From assembly GCA_026129405.1 (NCBI GenBank), contig JAHCID010000001.1:248001-312000 (forward strand): 64,000 nt of DNA, read 5' to 3'. The first letter of the stretch is position 1; each line of letters opens with the position of its first letter. The position numbers and the translations under genes were made by a program. The notes beneath the pieces are model-generated. The model had not been told where the DNA came from. It saw only the letters and a list, made by a program, of their open reading frames with translations, and ran no database searches. The DNA comes from a bacterium. Lineage in GTDB: Bacteria > Desulfobacterota > Binatia > DP-6. Shown here piece after piece: positions 33,201-42,550 of this stretch.

Positions 33201-33679
33201 GTCACCGCCTGCGCCAGCGGCGCTTCGAACTGCCGCTTGAGCTGGGCCCGGACGGCGTCGACGTCGTCGACGGCCAGGCAGTGGACGTAGAGCGCGGAGC
33301 GGTCGGGCGCGACGTCGACCGTCAACGTTCCGGGCGTCAGCGTGATCATGTTCGCGAAGGCGGTGATCTCGAGGTCGTCGCGCAGGTCGAGCGGCACCAC
33401 GATGAACGCCGGACGGATGGGCGGGCGCGGCTGGACGATGATCCACGCCACCTGGAGATTCGCCATCACCACCTCGCGCACGAACTCCCACGCCAGCCGC
33501 AGCGCGACCGTGGGCCGTCGCAGCGTCACCTGCGGGGCCGCGAAGTTGCCGCAGGCCCACACGATGCCCGCGGCGACGAGATAGCCGAGCGCGAGCTGGC
33601 CGAGCGTGAAGTCGGCCTGGAGCATCACCCACACGAGCGCGAGCAGCGTCGTGTAGAGGGGACGATGGAACGGGCTCAT
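33185..33679 (-). CDS. mrpE: Na+/H+ antiporter subunit MrpE
   Basis: 164 residues from the ATG at 33679, which overlaps the mrpD stop as ATGA. Two N-terminal helices are followed by the family signature LTPGTLTVDV and LYVHCL near the C terminus. Subunit E is needed for activity or stability of the complex rather than transport itself. It overlaps mrpF by 16 bases. Confidence 0.92.
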   Translation of the reverse strand: MSPFHRPLYTTLLALVWVMLQADFTLGQLALGYLVAAGIVWACGNFAAPQVTLRRPTVALRLAWEFVREVVMANLQVAWIIVQPRPPIRPAFIVVPLDLRDDLEITAFANMITLTPGTLTVDVAPDRSALYVHCLAVDDVDAVRAQLKRQFEAPLAQAVTCSPS

Positions 33680-35181
33680 CGCCCCCCTCCCGCCGGCAGC
33701 GCCGGCGCCACCGCCGCGACGTACGAGGGCACGTCGAGGAGCTGCGTCGCCGTCGCCTCGGCATAGCGCCAGAGCGGATCGGCCGCCGCGGCCAGCGTCA
33801 CCGAGAACGACACCAGCAGGCCGACGGCGAGAAGCGCACCCGCGCGCGGCGGCGCGGCCGCCGGCTGCGCCGGCGTGCCCCAGAAGGCGGACGTCCAGAT
33901 CTTCATCATGGAGAACAACGTGAGCAGGCCGGCGACGAAGACGACCGTCACGCCGAGCCAGCGCTCGGCGCCGATGCCCGCGCCCGCGAGCAGCGCCTTC
34001 GAGACGAAGCCGCTCGTCGGCGGCAGGCCGGCGAGCGACAGCCCGGCGACGAGGAACAGCGCCCCGAGCGCCGGCGAGACGTGGGCGACGCCGCCCAGCC
34101 TCCCGAGCTCGGGCGAGCCGCCGACGCGCTCGGTCGCCCCCGCGAGCAGGAAGAGCGCGCACTTCACGATCGTGTAGTGCACCAGGTAGACGATCGCCGC
34201 CGCGACCCCGGCCACGGTGAAGAGCCCGATCCCGAAGACGAGGTAGCCGATCTGGCTCACGATGTGGAACGACAGCAGCCGGCGCAGCTCGGTCTGCGAA
34301 ACCGCGCCCAGCACGCCCACCAGCATCGACACCGTCCCCAGCGCCAGCATCACCTCGGCGCCCGACGCCCGCACGCCGTCGAAGGCGGTGGTCCACACGC
34401 GCAGCAGCGCGTACACGCCGACCTTGGTGGCGATGCCGCCGAACATCGCCGACACCGCGACGGGCGGCGCCGGGTAGGCGTCGGGCAGCCAGAACGCCAG
34501 CGGCAGCAGCGCCGCCTTGGTGGCGAAGACGACGAGCAGGGTCATCGTCGCCACGTGCAGCAGCCCGGCGCCGTCGCCGGCCGCGACCGCCGGCACCTTC
34601 ACGGCGAGGTCGGCCAGGTTGAGCGTCCCCGTGAGGCCGTAGAGCACGCCGACGCCGAAGAGGAACAGCGCCGACGCCAGCAGGTTCAGGACCACGAACT
34701 GGAGGCCCGCCCGCAGCTGCCGCGCCGACGCCCCCAGCGTCAGGAGCCCGTACGAGGCGATCAGCAGCACCTCGAAGAACACGAACAGGTTGAAGAGGTC
34801 GCCGGTGACGAACGCGCCGTCGATCCCCATGACGAGAAACTGGAACAGCGGCAGGAACGGCAGCCGCTCGAGGCGCGGATCGCGCGTCGCGGCCTCGTAG
34901 AGCAGCACGGCGAGCCCGGTGCCGGCGGTGAGCAGCAGCATCACCGCGGCGAGGCGGTCGACCACGAGCACGATGCCGAAGGGCGCAGGCCAGCTGCCGA
35001 GCCGGTGCACCAGCACGGTGCCGTCGGCGGTCGCGACGGCCAGCGCGACGGCGACGCCGAGGAGGCCGGCCAGCGACGCGAGGCTCACCAGCCGCTGCGC
35101 GCGCGGATGGCTGCCGAGCGCCAGCAACAGGATCGCCGTCAGCATCGGCCAGACGACCGGCGCCGGCACCAGCTCAGCCAC
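33676..35181 (-). CDS. mrpD: Na+/H+ antiporter subunit MrpD
   Basis: 501 residues, about 14 helices, homologous to the proton-pumping subunits of complex I. Landmarks are the conserved Glu in FNLFVFFEVLLIASYGLL, the lysine-bearing FATKAALLPLAFWLPDAYPAPPVAVSAMFGG and TELRRLLSFHIVSQIGYLVFG. Start is GTG 35181, eight bases inside the end of mrpC. With MrpA it forms the ion-translocating core. Confidence 0.94.
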   Translation of the reverse strand: MAELVPAPVVWPMLTAILLLALGSHPRAQRLVSLASLAGLLGVAVALAVATADGTVLVHRLGSWPAPFGIVLVVDRLAAVMLLLTAGTGLAVLLYEAATRDPRLERLPFLPLFQFLVMGIDGAFVTGDLFNLFVFFEVLLIASYGLLTLGASARQLRAGLQFVVLNLLASALFLFGVGVLYGLTGTLNLADLAVKVPAVAAGDGAGLLHVATMTLLVVFATKAALLPLAFWLPDAYPAPPVAVSAMFGGIATKVGVYALLRVWTTAFDGVRASGAEVMLALGTVSMLVGVLGAVSQTELRRLLSFHIVSQIGYLVFGIGLFTVAGVAAAIVYLVHYTIVKCALFLLAGATERVGGSPELGRLGGVAHVSPALGALFLVAGLSLAGLPPTSGFVSKALLAGAGIGAERWLGVTVVFVAGLLTLFSMMKIWTSAFWGTPAQPAAAPPRAGALLAVGLLVSFSVTLAAAADPLWRYAEATATQLLDVPSYVAAVAPALPAGGGR

Positions 35182-35509
35182 CGGACACCTCGAGGTCGAC
35201 GCGCTCGCTGCCGGTGCGCCGGTAGCCGCGCCATGCGAGGACGAGCAGGAACGCCGTCATGCCGAACGAGATCACGATGGCCGTGAGCACCAGCGCCTGT
35301 GCGAGCGGGTCGGCCGCCTGCCCCGGCACGTGCGCGCCGGCGATCGGCGCGGCGCCCAGCCGCACGCGGCCCATGGCGACGAGCAGCAGGTTGATGCCGT
35401 GGCTCACGAGCGTCAGCCCCTGCACGACCGCGAAGCCCACGGGCCGGAGCATGAGGAACACGCCCGTGCCGAGAAGGGCGCCGACGGTGCAGGCGACGAG
35501 CAGCTCCAT
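35174..35509 (-). CDS. mrpC: Na+/H+ antiporter subunit MrpC
   Basis: 111 residues, three helices, similar to NuoK of complex I (VGALLGTGVFLMLRP, LTLVSHGINLLLVAMG, DPLAQALVLTAIVISFGMTAF). ATG at 35509, two bases after the mrpB stop. A long open frame running from here into upstream DNA is a shadow. Confidence 0.93.
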   Translation of the reverse strand: MELLVACTVGALLGTGVFLMLRPVGFAVVQGLTLVSHGINLLLVAMGRVRLGAAPIAGAHVPGQAADPLAQALVLTAIVISFGMTAFLLVLAWRGYRRTGSERVDLEVSGG

Positions 35510-35511
35510 CC

Positions 35512-35922
35512 CTATTCCTCGATCGCCAACAGGATGCGCAGCGTCGACCCGGTAACGACCAGGAACACGCCGACGTCGAAGAGGCCCGCCGACGACAGCG
35601 GGAAGTCGCCGAGCAGCGGGAGGTGCAGATGGCCGTGCGCGCTGGTGAGGAACGGCAGTGTCGCGACCTGCGCCCCGAGCCCGGTCCCGACGACGACGAG
35701 CAGCCCGATCGCGACCAGCGCCTCCGACGGCACGCGCACCGCCTCCTGCATGAGTCGCCGCCCGGTCGCCACGTACTGCAGGATCACCGCGGCGGCGACG
35801 ACGAGCCCGGCGACGAAGCCGCCGCCCGGTAGGTGATGGCCGCGGCCGAGCAACCACAGGGCCACCAGCAGCGCCAGCGGCATGACCACCCGCGCGACCG
35901 CCTGGAGCAAGGGCGAGATCAC
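35512..35922 (-). CDS. mrpB: Na+/H+ antiporter subunit MrpB
   Basis: 136 residues, four helices, with the family motif HHLPGGGFVAGLVVAAAVIL and the end DVGVFLVVTGSTLRILLAIEE. The start is the GTG at 35922, overlapping the mrpA stop as GTGA. MnhB domain; part of the Mrp membrane complex. Confidence 0.93.
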   Translation of the reverse strand: MISPLLQAVARVVMPLALLVALWLLGRGHHLPGGGFVAGLVVAAAVILQYVATGRRLMQEAVRVPSEALVAIGLLVVVGTGLGAQVATLPFLTSAHGHLHLPLLGDFPLSSAGLFDVGVFLVVTGSTLRILLAIEE

Positions 35923-38222
35923 GCCGCGCGCCTCCGCGCCGCCTGCACCAGCGCCACGACGCCGAGCGCCGCGATCGCCAGCACCGTGATCTCGCCCATG
36001 GTGTCGTAGCCGCGGAAGTCGACGAGGATCACGTTCACCACGTTGCCGCCGCCGGCGTCGGGCAGGCTGCGCGCGAGATGGTAGCCGGAGATCGACGAGA
36101 ACGGCCGGCGCATCACGCCGTAGACCACCGCGGCGGCGCCGCAGCCGAGCGCGAGCGCGAACGCGGCGTCGAAGACGACCCGTCGCCGCGGCTCCGGCAG
36201 CCGCGTCGCCTTGGGCAGGAAGTAGAGGACCAGCACGAGCAGGATCGTCGTGACGGCCTCGACGAGCACCTGCGTCAGCACGAGATCGGGCGCGCCGAGC
36301 CACACGAAGTAGACTGCGACGAGGAGCCCCGTCGCCCCGAGCGCGAGCACGGCGGGCCAGCGCTGCCGCCACAGCACCGCGACCGCGATCGCGCTCGCGA
36401 TGGTGACGACGGCGAGCGTCGTCGCGCCGGCGGGGATCGGCGTCGGCGGCTCGGCGGCGGGGCCGGCGGGGCCGAACGGCAACCCCGCCGCCACCAGCAG
36501 CACGAGGAAGCACAGCACGACGAGGACGTAGCGGCGCAGCACGCCGGTCTGGATGCCGTCGGTGATGCGCCCGGCGACGCTGAGCACGCCTTTCACCGTC
36601 GCGTCGTAGCGCGCGCTCGCCGTCCGGCCGAGCCACACCGGGAGCACGGTGCGCGCCGTCGCGCGCCGCGCGACGTACCACGCCGTGCCGCCCGCGAGCG
36701 CCGCCAGGCTGAGGCCGAGCGCCGCGGTGGGGCCGTGCCACAGCGCGAGGTGCGTCGTCACGGGCGCGCCGGTGACGGCGCCCGCGGCGGCGGCGACGAG
36801 CGGCCCCATGACCAGCGCCGGCGCCACCCCCGCCGCGACGCAGAACGCGGCCAGGAGGTACACCGGCACCCGCATGCCGAGCGGCGGCTCGTGCGGGGCG
36901 TGGTGCGCCTCGCCGAAGCGCACCGGGCCGAAGAACGCGCCGACCACGAAGCGCAGCGCGTAGGCCGTCGTGAAGACGCTGCCGGCGAGGGCGACCAGCG
37001 GCCACACCGGCCGGCCGCCGTGGAGCAGCGCCTCGAGCCCCATCTCCTTCGACACGAAGCCCGAGAGCGGCGCGACGCCCGCCATCGCCGCCGCGGCCAC
37101 GATCGCGAGCGCGGCGGTCTCTGGCAGCGCCGTGCGCAGGCCGGAGACGCGGGCGAGGTCGCGCGAGCCGCACTCGTGGTCGACGATGCCGGCGACGAGG
37201 AACAGCGGCGCCTTGAAGGCGGCGTGGCAGAGCACGTGCAGCGTCGCGGCCACCGCCGCCTCGGGGGTGCCGAGGCCGTAGAGCAGCGCGATGAAGCCGA
37301 GCTGGCTCACCGTCGAGTAGGCGAGGATGCGCTTCAGGTCCGTGTGGCGCAGCGCGATCCAGCCGCCGGCGAGCATCGTCGCGCCGCCGATCACGGGCAG
37401 CGCGTGCTGCCACAGCGCGAGCGGCGCGAAGATCGGCCACAGTCGTGCGAGGAGGAAGACGCCGGCCTTCACCATCGTCGCCGAGTGCAGGTAGGCGCTG
37501 ACGGGCGTCGGCGCCGCCATCGCGCTCGGCAGCCAGAAGTGGAACGGCACCTGCGCCGACTTCGTGCACGCGCCGACCAGCATCAGCGCCAGCGCGATCG
37601 GCGCCGCCGGCAGGCCGCGGACCTGCACGGCCCGATCGCGCAGCGGCCCCAGCTCGAAGGTGCCCGCCGCGGCCCCCAGCACGAGCACGCCCGCGAGCAG
37701 CGCGAGCCCGCCCATCCCCGTCACCATGAGCGACTGCCAGGCGCCGGCGCGCGCGTCGGCCCGCTCGTCCCAGAAGCCGATCAGGAGGAACGACGCGATG
37801 CTGGTCAGCTCCCAGAAGACCACGAGCAGCAGCAGGTTGTCGGCGAGCACGACGCCCAGCATCGCGGCCATGAACAGCAGCAGCGAGGCGTAGAAGCGGG
37901 GCAGCGCCTCGTGCGCGCCGAGGTACCAGCGGGCGTACACGACGACGAGGAGACCGATGCCCGCGATCAGCAGCACGAAGAGCAGGGCGAGCCCGTCGAG
38001 CCGCAGCGAGACGGCGAGCCCGAACGCGGGCATCCAGGGGACCGACGCCGTCGCGGCCCCGCCACCCAGCACCGGCCCGGCGAGCGCCGCCGTCAGGCCC
38101 AGCACCGCGACGGCGACGGCCGCACTCACGAGGGCGAGGCCGCTTCGTCCGAGGATGCCGGCGAACGGCAGGACCGCCGCGGCGAGCAGCGGCAGCGCGG
38201 GGATGGCGAGGAGCGAAGACAT
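35919..38222 (-). CDS. mrpA: Na+/H+ antiporter subunit MrpA
   Basis: 767 residues, about 20 helices. Residues 1-~500 are NuoL-like: LLLLVVFWELTSIASFLLIG, CTKSAQVPFHFWLPSAMAAP and TDLKRILAYSTVSQLG. The C-terminal part contains the DUF4040-type stretch WLGAPDLVLTQVLVEAVTTILLVLVLYFLP and ends with a membrane segment carrying FRGYDTMGEITVL, as in full-length MrpA. ATG at 38222 starts the operon; no clear Shine-Dalgarno is present. Genes A-B-C-D-E-F-G follow in the classical order, nearly all overlapping, so the set should be a single transcript. Confidence 0.94.
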   Translation of the reverse strand: MSSLLAIPALPLLAAAVLPFAGILGRSGLALVSAAVAVAVLGLTAALAGPVLGGGAATASVPWMPAFGLAVSLRLDGLALLFVLLIAGIGLLVVVYARWYLGAHEALPRFYASLLLFMAAMLGVVLADNLLLLVVFWELTSIASFLLIGFWDERADARAGAWQSLMVTGMGGLALLAGVLVLGAAAGTFELGPLRDRAVQVRGLPAAPIALALMLVGACTKSAQVPFHFWLPSAMAAPTPVSAYLHSATMVKAGVFLLARLWPIFAPLALWQHALPVIGGATMLAGGWIALRHTDLKRILAYSTVSQLGFIALLYGLGTPEAAVAATLHVLCHAAFKAPLFLVAGIVDHECGSRDLARVSGLRTALPETAALAIVAAAAMAGVAPLSGFVSKEMGLEALLHGGRPVWPLVALAGSVFTTAYALRFVVGAFFGPVRFGEAHHAPHEPPLGMRVPVYLLAAFCVAAGVAPALVMGPLVAAAAGAVTGAPVTTHLALWHGPTAALGLSLAALAGGTAWYVARRATARTVLPVWLGRTASARYDATVKGVLSVAGRITDGIQTGVLRRYVLVVLCFLVLLVAAGLPFGPAGPAAEPPTPIPAGATTLAVVTIASAIAVAVLWRQRWPAVLALGATGLLVAVYFVWLGAPDLVLTQVLVEAVTTILLVLVLYFLPKATRLPEPRRRVVFDAAFALALGCGAAAVVYGVMRRPFSSISGYHLARSLPDAGGGNVVNVILVDFRGYDTMGEITVLAIAALGVVALVQAARRRAA

Positions 38223-38271
38223 CGACGCGCGGCGCCCTTCGCTAGCACATCGAGGCGCACTTACCACCTCG

Positions 38272-38306
38272 CCGGCCGGCCGCCCCGGCGTGGGGCGGCC
38301 GGCCGG
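38272..38306. terminator. Strong GC hairpin downstream of the S15-type hydrolase
   Basis: CCGGCCGGCCGCCCC and GGGGCGGCCGGCCGG form a perfect 15-pair stem around a five-base loop. It begins 14 bases after the hydrolase stop (minus-strand transcription) and lies upstream of mrpA. No T run follows, so it is either an atypical terminator or an RNA-stabilising or insulating structure. Confidence 0.45.
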
Positions 38307-38320
38307 GGCGGCATCCGCCG

Positions 38321-40651
38321 TCAGTCGGCGCGATCGACGAAGCGGTCGCCGCGGTTGCGCTGCGCAGGGGCGGAGTAGCTCGCCTCCCAGCAGCCGCCCC
38401 AGGCGCTCTGGAGCTGGACGCGCACCGGCTGCGGCAGCGGGAACGGGCCCAGCCGCACGGCGCCGCCGCGGGCCTTCAGCGTGATCGTCGAGCGGCCGCG
38501 AGCGGTCGCGAGCGCCAGCCGCTCGACGCCGTCGGGAGTCAGCTCCGGATCCGCATACGCCCAGCCGCCGCCGCGCTTCGGCGACCAGCAGGCGCGCGGC
38601 CGCTTCGCGTTGCAGGTGCCGGCGGCGGGCACCTCGGCCCGCCAGCGCAGGGCGCCGATCCCGTCGTACACGCACAGCGAGTACGCGTTCGTCGCCGCGG
38701 GATCGCCGAACGGCCCCGCTCCCCGCCCGCTCCACTTCCACGTGAGCCGCTGGCCGGCGACGGCGAGCTTGCCGGCGTGCGTCGCGACGCACGCGCCCGG
38801 CGCCGGCGCGCAGGCCGGCGGGCCGGCGTCGAGCGGCTCGGGCGCCGCCGGCGGCAGGACCGGTGCGACCGGCGCCTGCACTGCGCCGCCCGGCGCCTCG
38901 CGCACGGGCAGGCGCAGCTCGAGGTTCGACACGGTGACGGTGAAGACGCCGTTCGACGCCCGCCCGTAGGGCGCGCTCTGGCCGAGCAGCTCGAGCTTCG
39001 GCCGGTGGCCGGCGGCGAAGCGCCAGCCGTTCGGGTGCAGCTGGATCGGCAGCGGGCCGACGTCGTCGGTGCGCGGCCGGAAGAGCGCGTGCGTGACCAG
39101 CGTCTGCTGGCCGTCGGGCGCGACGTCCCACAGCCGTGCGGCGATGGTCGCGTAGCTGCCGCGCACCGCGTAGTCGGCGACGATCGTCGGCGCGCCCATG
39201 AGCGTGTAGCCGGCGCCGGTCGCCGCCGGGAACACCCAGGTCGCGGCGCCGGGATCGGTCGCCGCCGGCACCGTGCGGCAGGCGGGGCCGCTCAGCGGAT
39301 CGGTCGCCGCCGCGTTGGCCGCGCTGCCGCCCTTCTCGTCGAACGTCTGCGGGCCGGCGTCGCGGAAGCGCACCTCGCCGGGGTGTGTGGCGTCCCAGGT
39401 GGGGGCGAAGAACGGGCCTTCGGAGGCGGCGTCACGGCACCCCTGCGTCCACACCTCGACCTTCTCGAGCGGGCCGCCGACGCCCTTCAGATGGCGCGCG
39501 AAGAAGGCGTCGACGCGCTCGAACACCGGCACGGCGGAGCTGCCGGCACCGGCGCGCGGGTGCCCGAAGCCGTCGGCGAGAATGAGCGCGACCTCGGCGC
39601 TCGGATGGCGCGTCGTCACCTTGCGCCACAGGCGCACGGCCTCGTCGCCGGGGAAGAGGTCGTCGGTCCAGGCGTTGTAGATGAGCAGCGGCGCCGGGGG
39701 CACGCCGCCGTCGACGTAGTACGCCGAGTGGTGGCGGGTGATCTCCTCGATCAGCGCCGCCGTCTCGGGCGAGCCGTCGTACGGCTCGCCCGCGGAGATG
39801 CGGGCGTTCCAGCCCGGCAGGTCGGCCGACGGATCGGCGCCGTCCGGCGCATAGTAGGCGGTCGCGAGGCCGCTGGCGTAGAGCGCCGCGTTCCACGACG
39901 CCTTCTGGATGCCGGCGCGGGCGCCGTACGGGTTGTCGGCGAGGTAGTCGAGGTTGCGGCCGGTCGGCGTCAGCGCCTGCCCGAGGTCGGTCCACGGGAT
40001 CAGCGGCGCCGCGGCGGCGATGCGCATCGGCTTGCCGCCCGGGCTCACCCACGGGACCAGCGTGCCGTCGGGCAGCGCGACGCGGTCGCGCAGCATGCCG
40101 AGGATCGCCGACTGGCCGCCGCCGTACGAGATGCCGGTGACGCCGACGCGATCCGGGATGACGTGCCCCTCGTCCGCGAGCAGCGACGCCAGCCACTGCG
40201 TGTCGCGCGCCTCGTAGCGGACGTCGGAGAGATGCACCCAGCCGCGCTCGACGCAGACGTTCGGATTCGAGAGCGACGGATCGGGCGCACGCGACGCGGG
40301 GAAGCCGCACGACTGCTGGAAGCCGCGGGCGGTGTAGCTCAGCACCACGTAGCCGGCCTGCGCCCGCGCCACCTGCGCGCCGCCCGACTTGGAGCCGCCC
40401 CAGCCGTGCAGGTCGACGATGAGCGGGAACGGCCCCGTCTGCGCCGGCGGCGGCAGCGTCACCGCGACGTCGAGCGGGACGCCGTCCCAGCTCTCGACGC
40501 GGCTCGCGACCGAGCCGTTGCACAGCTGGACGCCCGAGGGCTGCACGACGCACGGGATGCGACCGCCGAACACCGCGGCCACCGGCGCGGCCGGCGCGAC
40601 GTCCGGAACGAGGAAGGGGAGCAGCGCGAGCGCCGCGACCAGAGTCCGCAT
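38321..40651 (-). CDS. Secreted alpha/beta hydrolase, X-Pro dipeptidyl-peptidase (S15)-like
   Basis: 776 residues with a signal peptide of about 22. The alpha/beta-hydrolase core has the oxyanion region LIVDLHGWGGSKSG and the nucleophile elbow GISYGG (S175). Candidate acid and base lie in YNAWTDDLFPGDEA and ADGFGHPRAG. Residues ~400-600 form the jelly-roll-like C-terminal domain of the S15/CocE class (LWDVAPDGQQTLVTHALFRP). Residues ~630-776 are an extra beta-rich module (KWSGRGAGPFGDP ... YSLCVYDG ... CWEASYSAP) related to one at the N terminus of the PhoD protein in this window. Substrate (peptide or ester) is unknown. A strong hairpin lies just downstream. Confidence 0.82.
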   Translation of the reverse strand: MRTLVAALALLPFLVPDVAPAAPVAAVFGGRIPCVVQPSGVQLCNGSVASRVESWDGVPLDVAVTLPPPAQTGPFPLIVDLHGWGGSKSGGAQVARAQAGYVVLSYTARGFQQSCGFPASRAPDPSLSNPNVCVERGWVHLSDVRYEARDTQWLASLLADEGHVIPDRVGVTGISYGGGQSAILGMLRDRVALPDGTLVPWVSPGGKPMRIAAAAPLIPWTDLGQALTPTGRNLDYLADNPYGARAGIQKASWNAALYASGLATAYYAPDGADPSADLPGWNARISAGEPYDGSPETAALIEEITRHHSAYYVDGGVPPAPLLIYNAWTDDLFPGDEAVRLWRKVTTRHPSAEVALILADGFGHPRAGAGSSAVPVFERVDAFFARHLKGVGGPLEKVEVWTQGCRDAASEGPFFAPTWDATHPGEVRFRDAGPQTFDEKGGSAANAAATDPLSGPACRTVPAATDPGAATWVFPAATGAGYTLMGAPTIVADYAVRGSYATIAARLWDVAPDGQQTLVTHALFRPRTDDVGPLPIQLHPNGWRFAAGHRPKLELLGQSAPYGRASNGVFTVTVSNLELRLPVREAPGGAVQAPVAPVLPPAAPEPLDAGPPACAPAPGACVATHAGKLAVAGQRLTWKWSGRGAGPFGDPAATNAYSLCVYDGIGALRWRAEVPAAGTCNAKRPRACWSPKRGGGWAYADPELTPDGVERLALATARGRSTITLKARGGAVRLGPFPLPQPVRVQLQSAWGGCWEASYSAPAQRNRGDRFVDRAD

Positions 40652-40775
40652 CGGCGGACCTTACGGCATGGCTCGCGAAACCGGCAAGATCGAAAACGTG
40701 CGTGTGACGCGTCGTCCCGGGAAGGCTGGCCGGGCCGGCCGACGCCGGTTAGAACCGCGGGAGAGGAGACCCGAC

Positions 40776-41333
40776 ATGCCGTCACGCGCGACGTTCCTGC
40801 TCCCTGCCCTCGGCCTCGCCGCCCTCGCCTTCGCCGCGGATCCGCCGCCGCCGACCGCGGTCGGCCCCGCCGTGAACGACGCCATCGCCGTCCTCGCCCC
40901 CACGGAGGGCAGCAAGGTCGCGGGCACCATCCGCTTCCGCAAGGCCGGCGACGGCGTGCGCATCACCGGCGAGGTGACCGGCCTCGCACCCGACTCGAAG
41001 GTCGGCTTCCACATCCACGAGTTCGGCGATTGCTCCGCACCCGACGGCACCAGCGCCGGCGGCCACTTCGCGCCCGAGGGCAACCCGCACGGGGCGCCCA
41101 CTGCGCCGCACCACCATGCCGGCGATCTCGGCAACCTCGAGGCCGACGCCACCGGCACCGCGAAGGTCGATATCTCCGCCGGGGGCCTCGGCATCGCCAC
41201 GGGCGGCTCGCAGATCATCGGCCGCGGCCTCATCGTCCACACGCAGCCCGACGACTTCACGACCCAGCCCACCGGCAACGCCGGCGGCCGCGCCGCCTGC
41301 GGCGTGATCGGCGTCGCCAAGCCGGCCAGCTGA
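40776..41333 (+). CDS. sodC: Cu/Zn superoxide dismutase (periplasmic)
   Basis: 185 residues with a short signal peptide (about 1-21), preceded by GAGAGGAG. Metal ligands are present: H79 and H81 (FHIHEFGDC), H97 (GGHFAP), H105, H114 and D117 (HHHAGDLGN), H155 (IVHTQPDD). C86 and C175 would form the usual disulfide, and the active-site arginine is in GGRAACGVIG. The enzyme removes superoxide in the periplasm. Monocistronic: a hairpin follows nine bases after the stop. Confidence 0.95.
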   Translation: MPSRATFLLPALGLAALAFAADPPPPTAVGPAVNDAIAVLAPTEGSKVAGTIRFRKAGDGVRITGEVTGLAPDSKVGFHIHEFGDCSAPDGTSAGGHFAPEGNPHGAPTAPHHHAGDLGNLEADATGTAKVDISAGGLGIATGGSQIIGRGLIVHTQPDDFTTQPTGNAGGRAACGVIGVAKPAS

Positions 41334-41341
41334 CCGGCGCC

Positions 41342-41370
41342 GGTGCGGGCGGCGGCGCTCCGCCCGCACC
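41342..41370 (+). terminator. GC-rich terminator hairpin after sodC
   Basis: GGTGCGGGCGG and CCGCCCGCACC pair perfectly (11 bp) around a seven-base loop, starting nine bases after the sodC stop. No T run follows. Position between sodC and the mla operon supports a terminator role. Confidence 0.55.
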
Positions 41371-41416
41371 CGCCGCGGTGGCCTGCCCCACGACGGGATG
41401 CTAACCCCCGTCGCGC

Positions 41417-42550
41417 ATGGTCGATCGTGGACATCTCGCCGTCGCGCGCGCCGACGACGGGCAGATCGTCCTCGAGGTGTCCGGTCCGTGGCGGCTCGCC
41501 GGCGGCCTGCCGCCGCTCGACGACGTCGAGCAGGCGCTCACCAGCAAGCCGGCGCCGCGCCTCGTCCGCTTCGACGCCCGCGGCCTCGACGACTGGGACT
41601 CGGCCCTGCTCGCGTTCCTGAACCGCGTCGGCGACCTCGCCCGCGACGCCGGCCTCGAGGTCGACGCGAGCGGGCTGCCGGACGGCGTGCGCCGTCTGCT
41701 CCACCTCGCCGAGGCGGTGCCCGAGAAGGAGGGCGCCCGCCGCAAGGAGGAGAAGACGCCGCTCCTCGCCCGCGTCGGCAAGACGTGGCTCGCCCTCTGG
41801 CACGACGCCCTCGGGTTCGTCGAGTTTCTCGGCCAGGTGACGATCGCCATGGGCAACCTGCTGCGCGGGCGGGCGCGCGTGCGCGGCTCGGACTTCCTCC
41901 TCTTCGTGCAGGAGGCCGGCGTACAGGCGCTGCCCATCGTCACGCTGATCAGCTTCCTCGTCGGGCAGATCCTCGGCTTCGTCGGCGCCGTGCAGCTCGA
42001 GAAGTTCGGCGCCTCGATCTACGTCGCCGACCTGGTCGGCATCGCGATGGTGCGCGAGATGGGCGCCATGATGACGGCCATCGTCATGGCGGGCCGCACG
42101 GGCGCCGCCTACGCCGCGCAGCTCGGCAGCATGAACGCGACCCAGGAGACCGAGGCCCTCTCGACGATGGGCGTCTCTCCCGTCGAGTTCCTCGTGCTGC
42201 CGCGCATGCTGGCGCTGATGGCGATGATGCCGCTCCTCTGCCTCTACTCCGACGCGCTCGGCATCGCCGGCGGCGCGCTCGTGGGCGTCGGCATGCTGAA
42301 GCTCGCGCCGCTCGTCTACTGGCAGGAGACGATGCACGCGGTCGGCATCGACGACCTGATCGGCGGCATCTTCAAAGCCTCGGTGTACGGGGCGCTGGTC
42401 GCGATCGCCGGCTGCCTGCGCGGCATCCAGAGCGGACGCAGCTCCGCGGCCGTCGGCGAGGCCACGACCTCGGCGGTGGTCACCAGCATCGTGCTCGTGA
42501 TCAGCGCCTGCGGCATCTTCTCGGTGCTGTTCTACATCCTGGACATCTGA
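41417..42550 (+). CDS. mlaE: MlaE-type lipid ABC permease with N-terminal STAS domain
   Basis: 377 residues. Residues ~1-95 resemble a STAS domain (ARADDGQIVLEVSGPWRLAGG; LVRFDARGLDDWDSALLAFL), equivalent to a fused MlaB. Residues ~115-377 are the MlaE permease with the hallmark VREMGAMMTAIVMAGRTGAAYAAQLGSM, read in parts, and five or so helices. With MlaF and MlaD it moves phospholipids or other hydrophobic molecules between inner membrane and periplasm. First gene of a four-gene operon in which each start overlaps the previous stop. Confidence 0.93.
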   Translation: MVDRGHLAVARADDGQIVLEVSGPWRLAGGLPPLDDVEQALTSKPAPRLVRFDARGLDDWDSALLAFLNRVGDLARDAGLEVDASGLPDGVRRLLHLAEAVPEKEGARRKEEKTPLLARVGKTWLALWHDALGFVEFLGQVTIAMGNLLRGRARVRGSDFLLFVQEAGVQALPIVTLISFLVGQILGFVGAVQLEKFGASIYVADLVGIAMVREMGAMMTAIVMAGRTGAAYAAQLGSMNATQETEALSTMGVSPVEFLVLPRMLALMAMMPLLCLYSDALGIAGGALVGVGMLKLAPLVYWQETMHAVGIDDLIGGIFKASVYGALVAIAGCLRGIQSGRSSAAVGEATTSAVVTSIVLVISACGIFSVLFYILDI

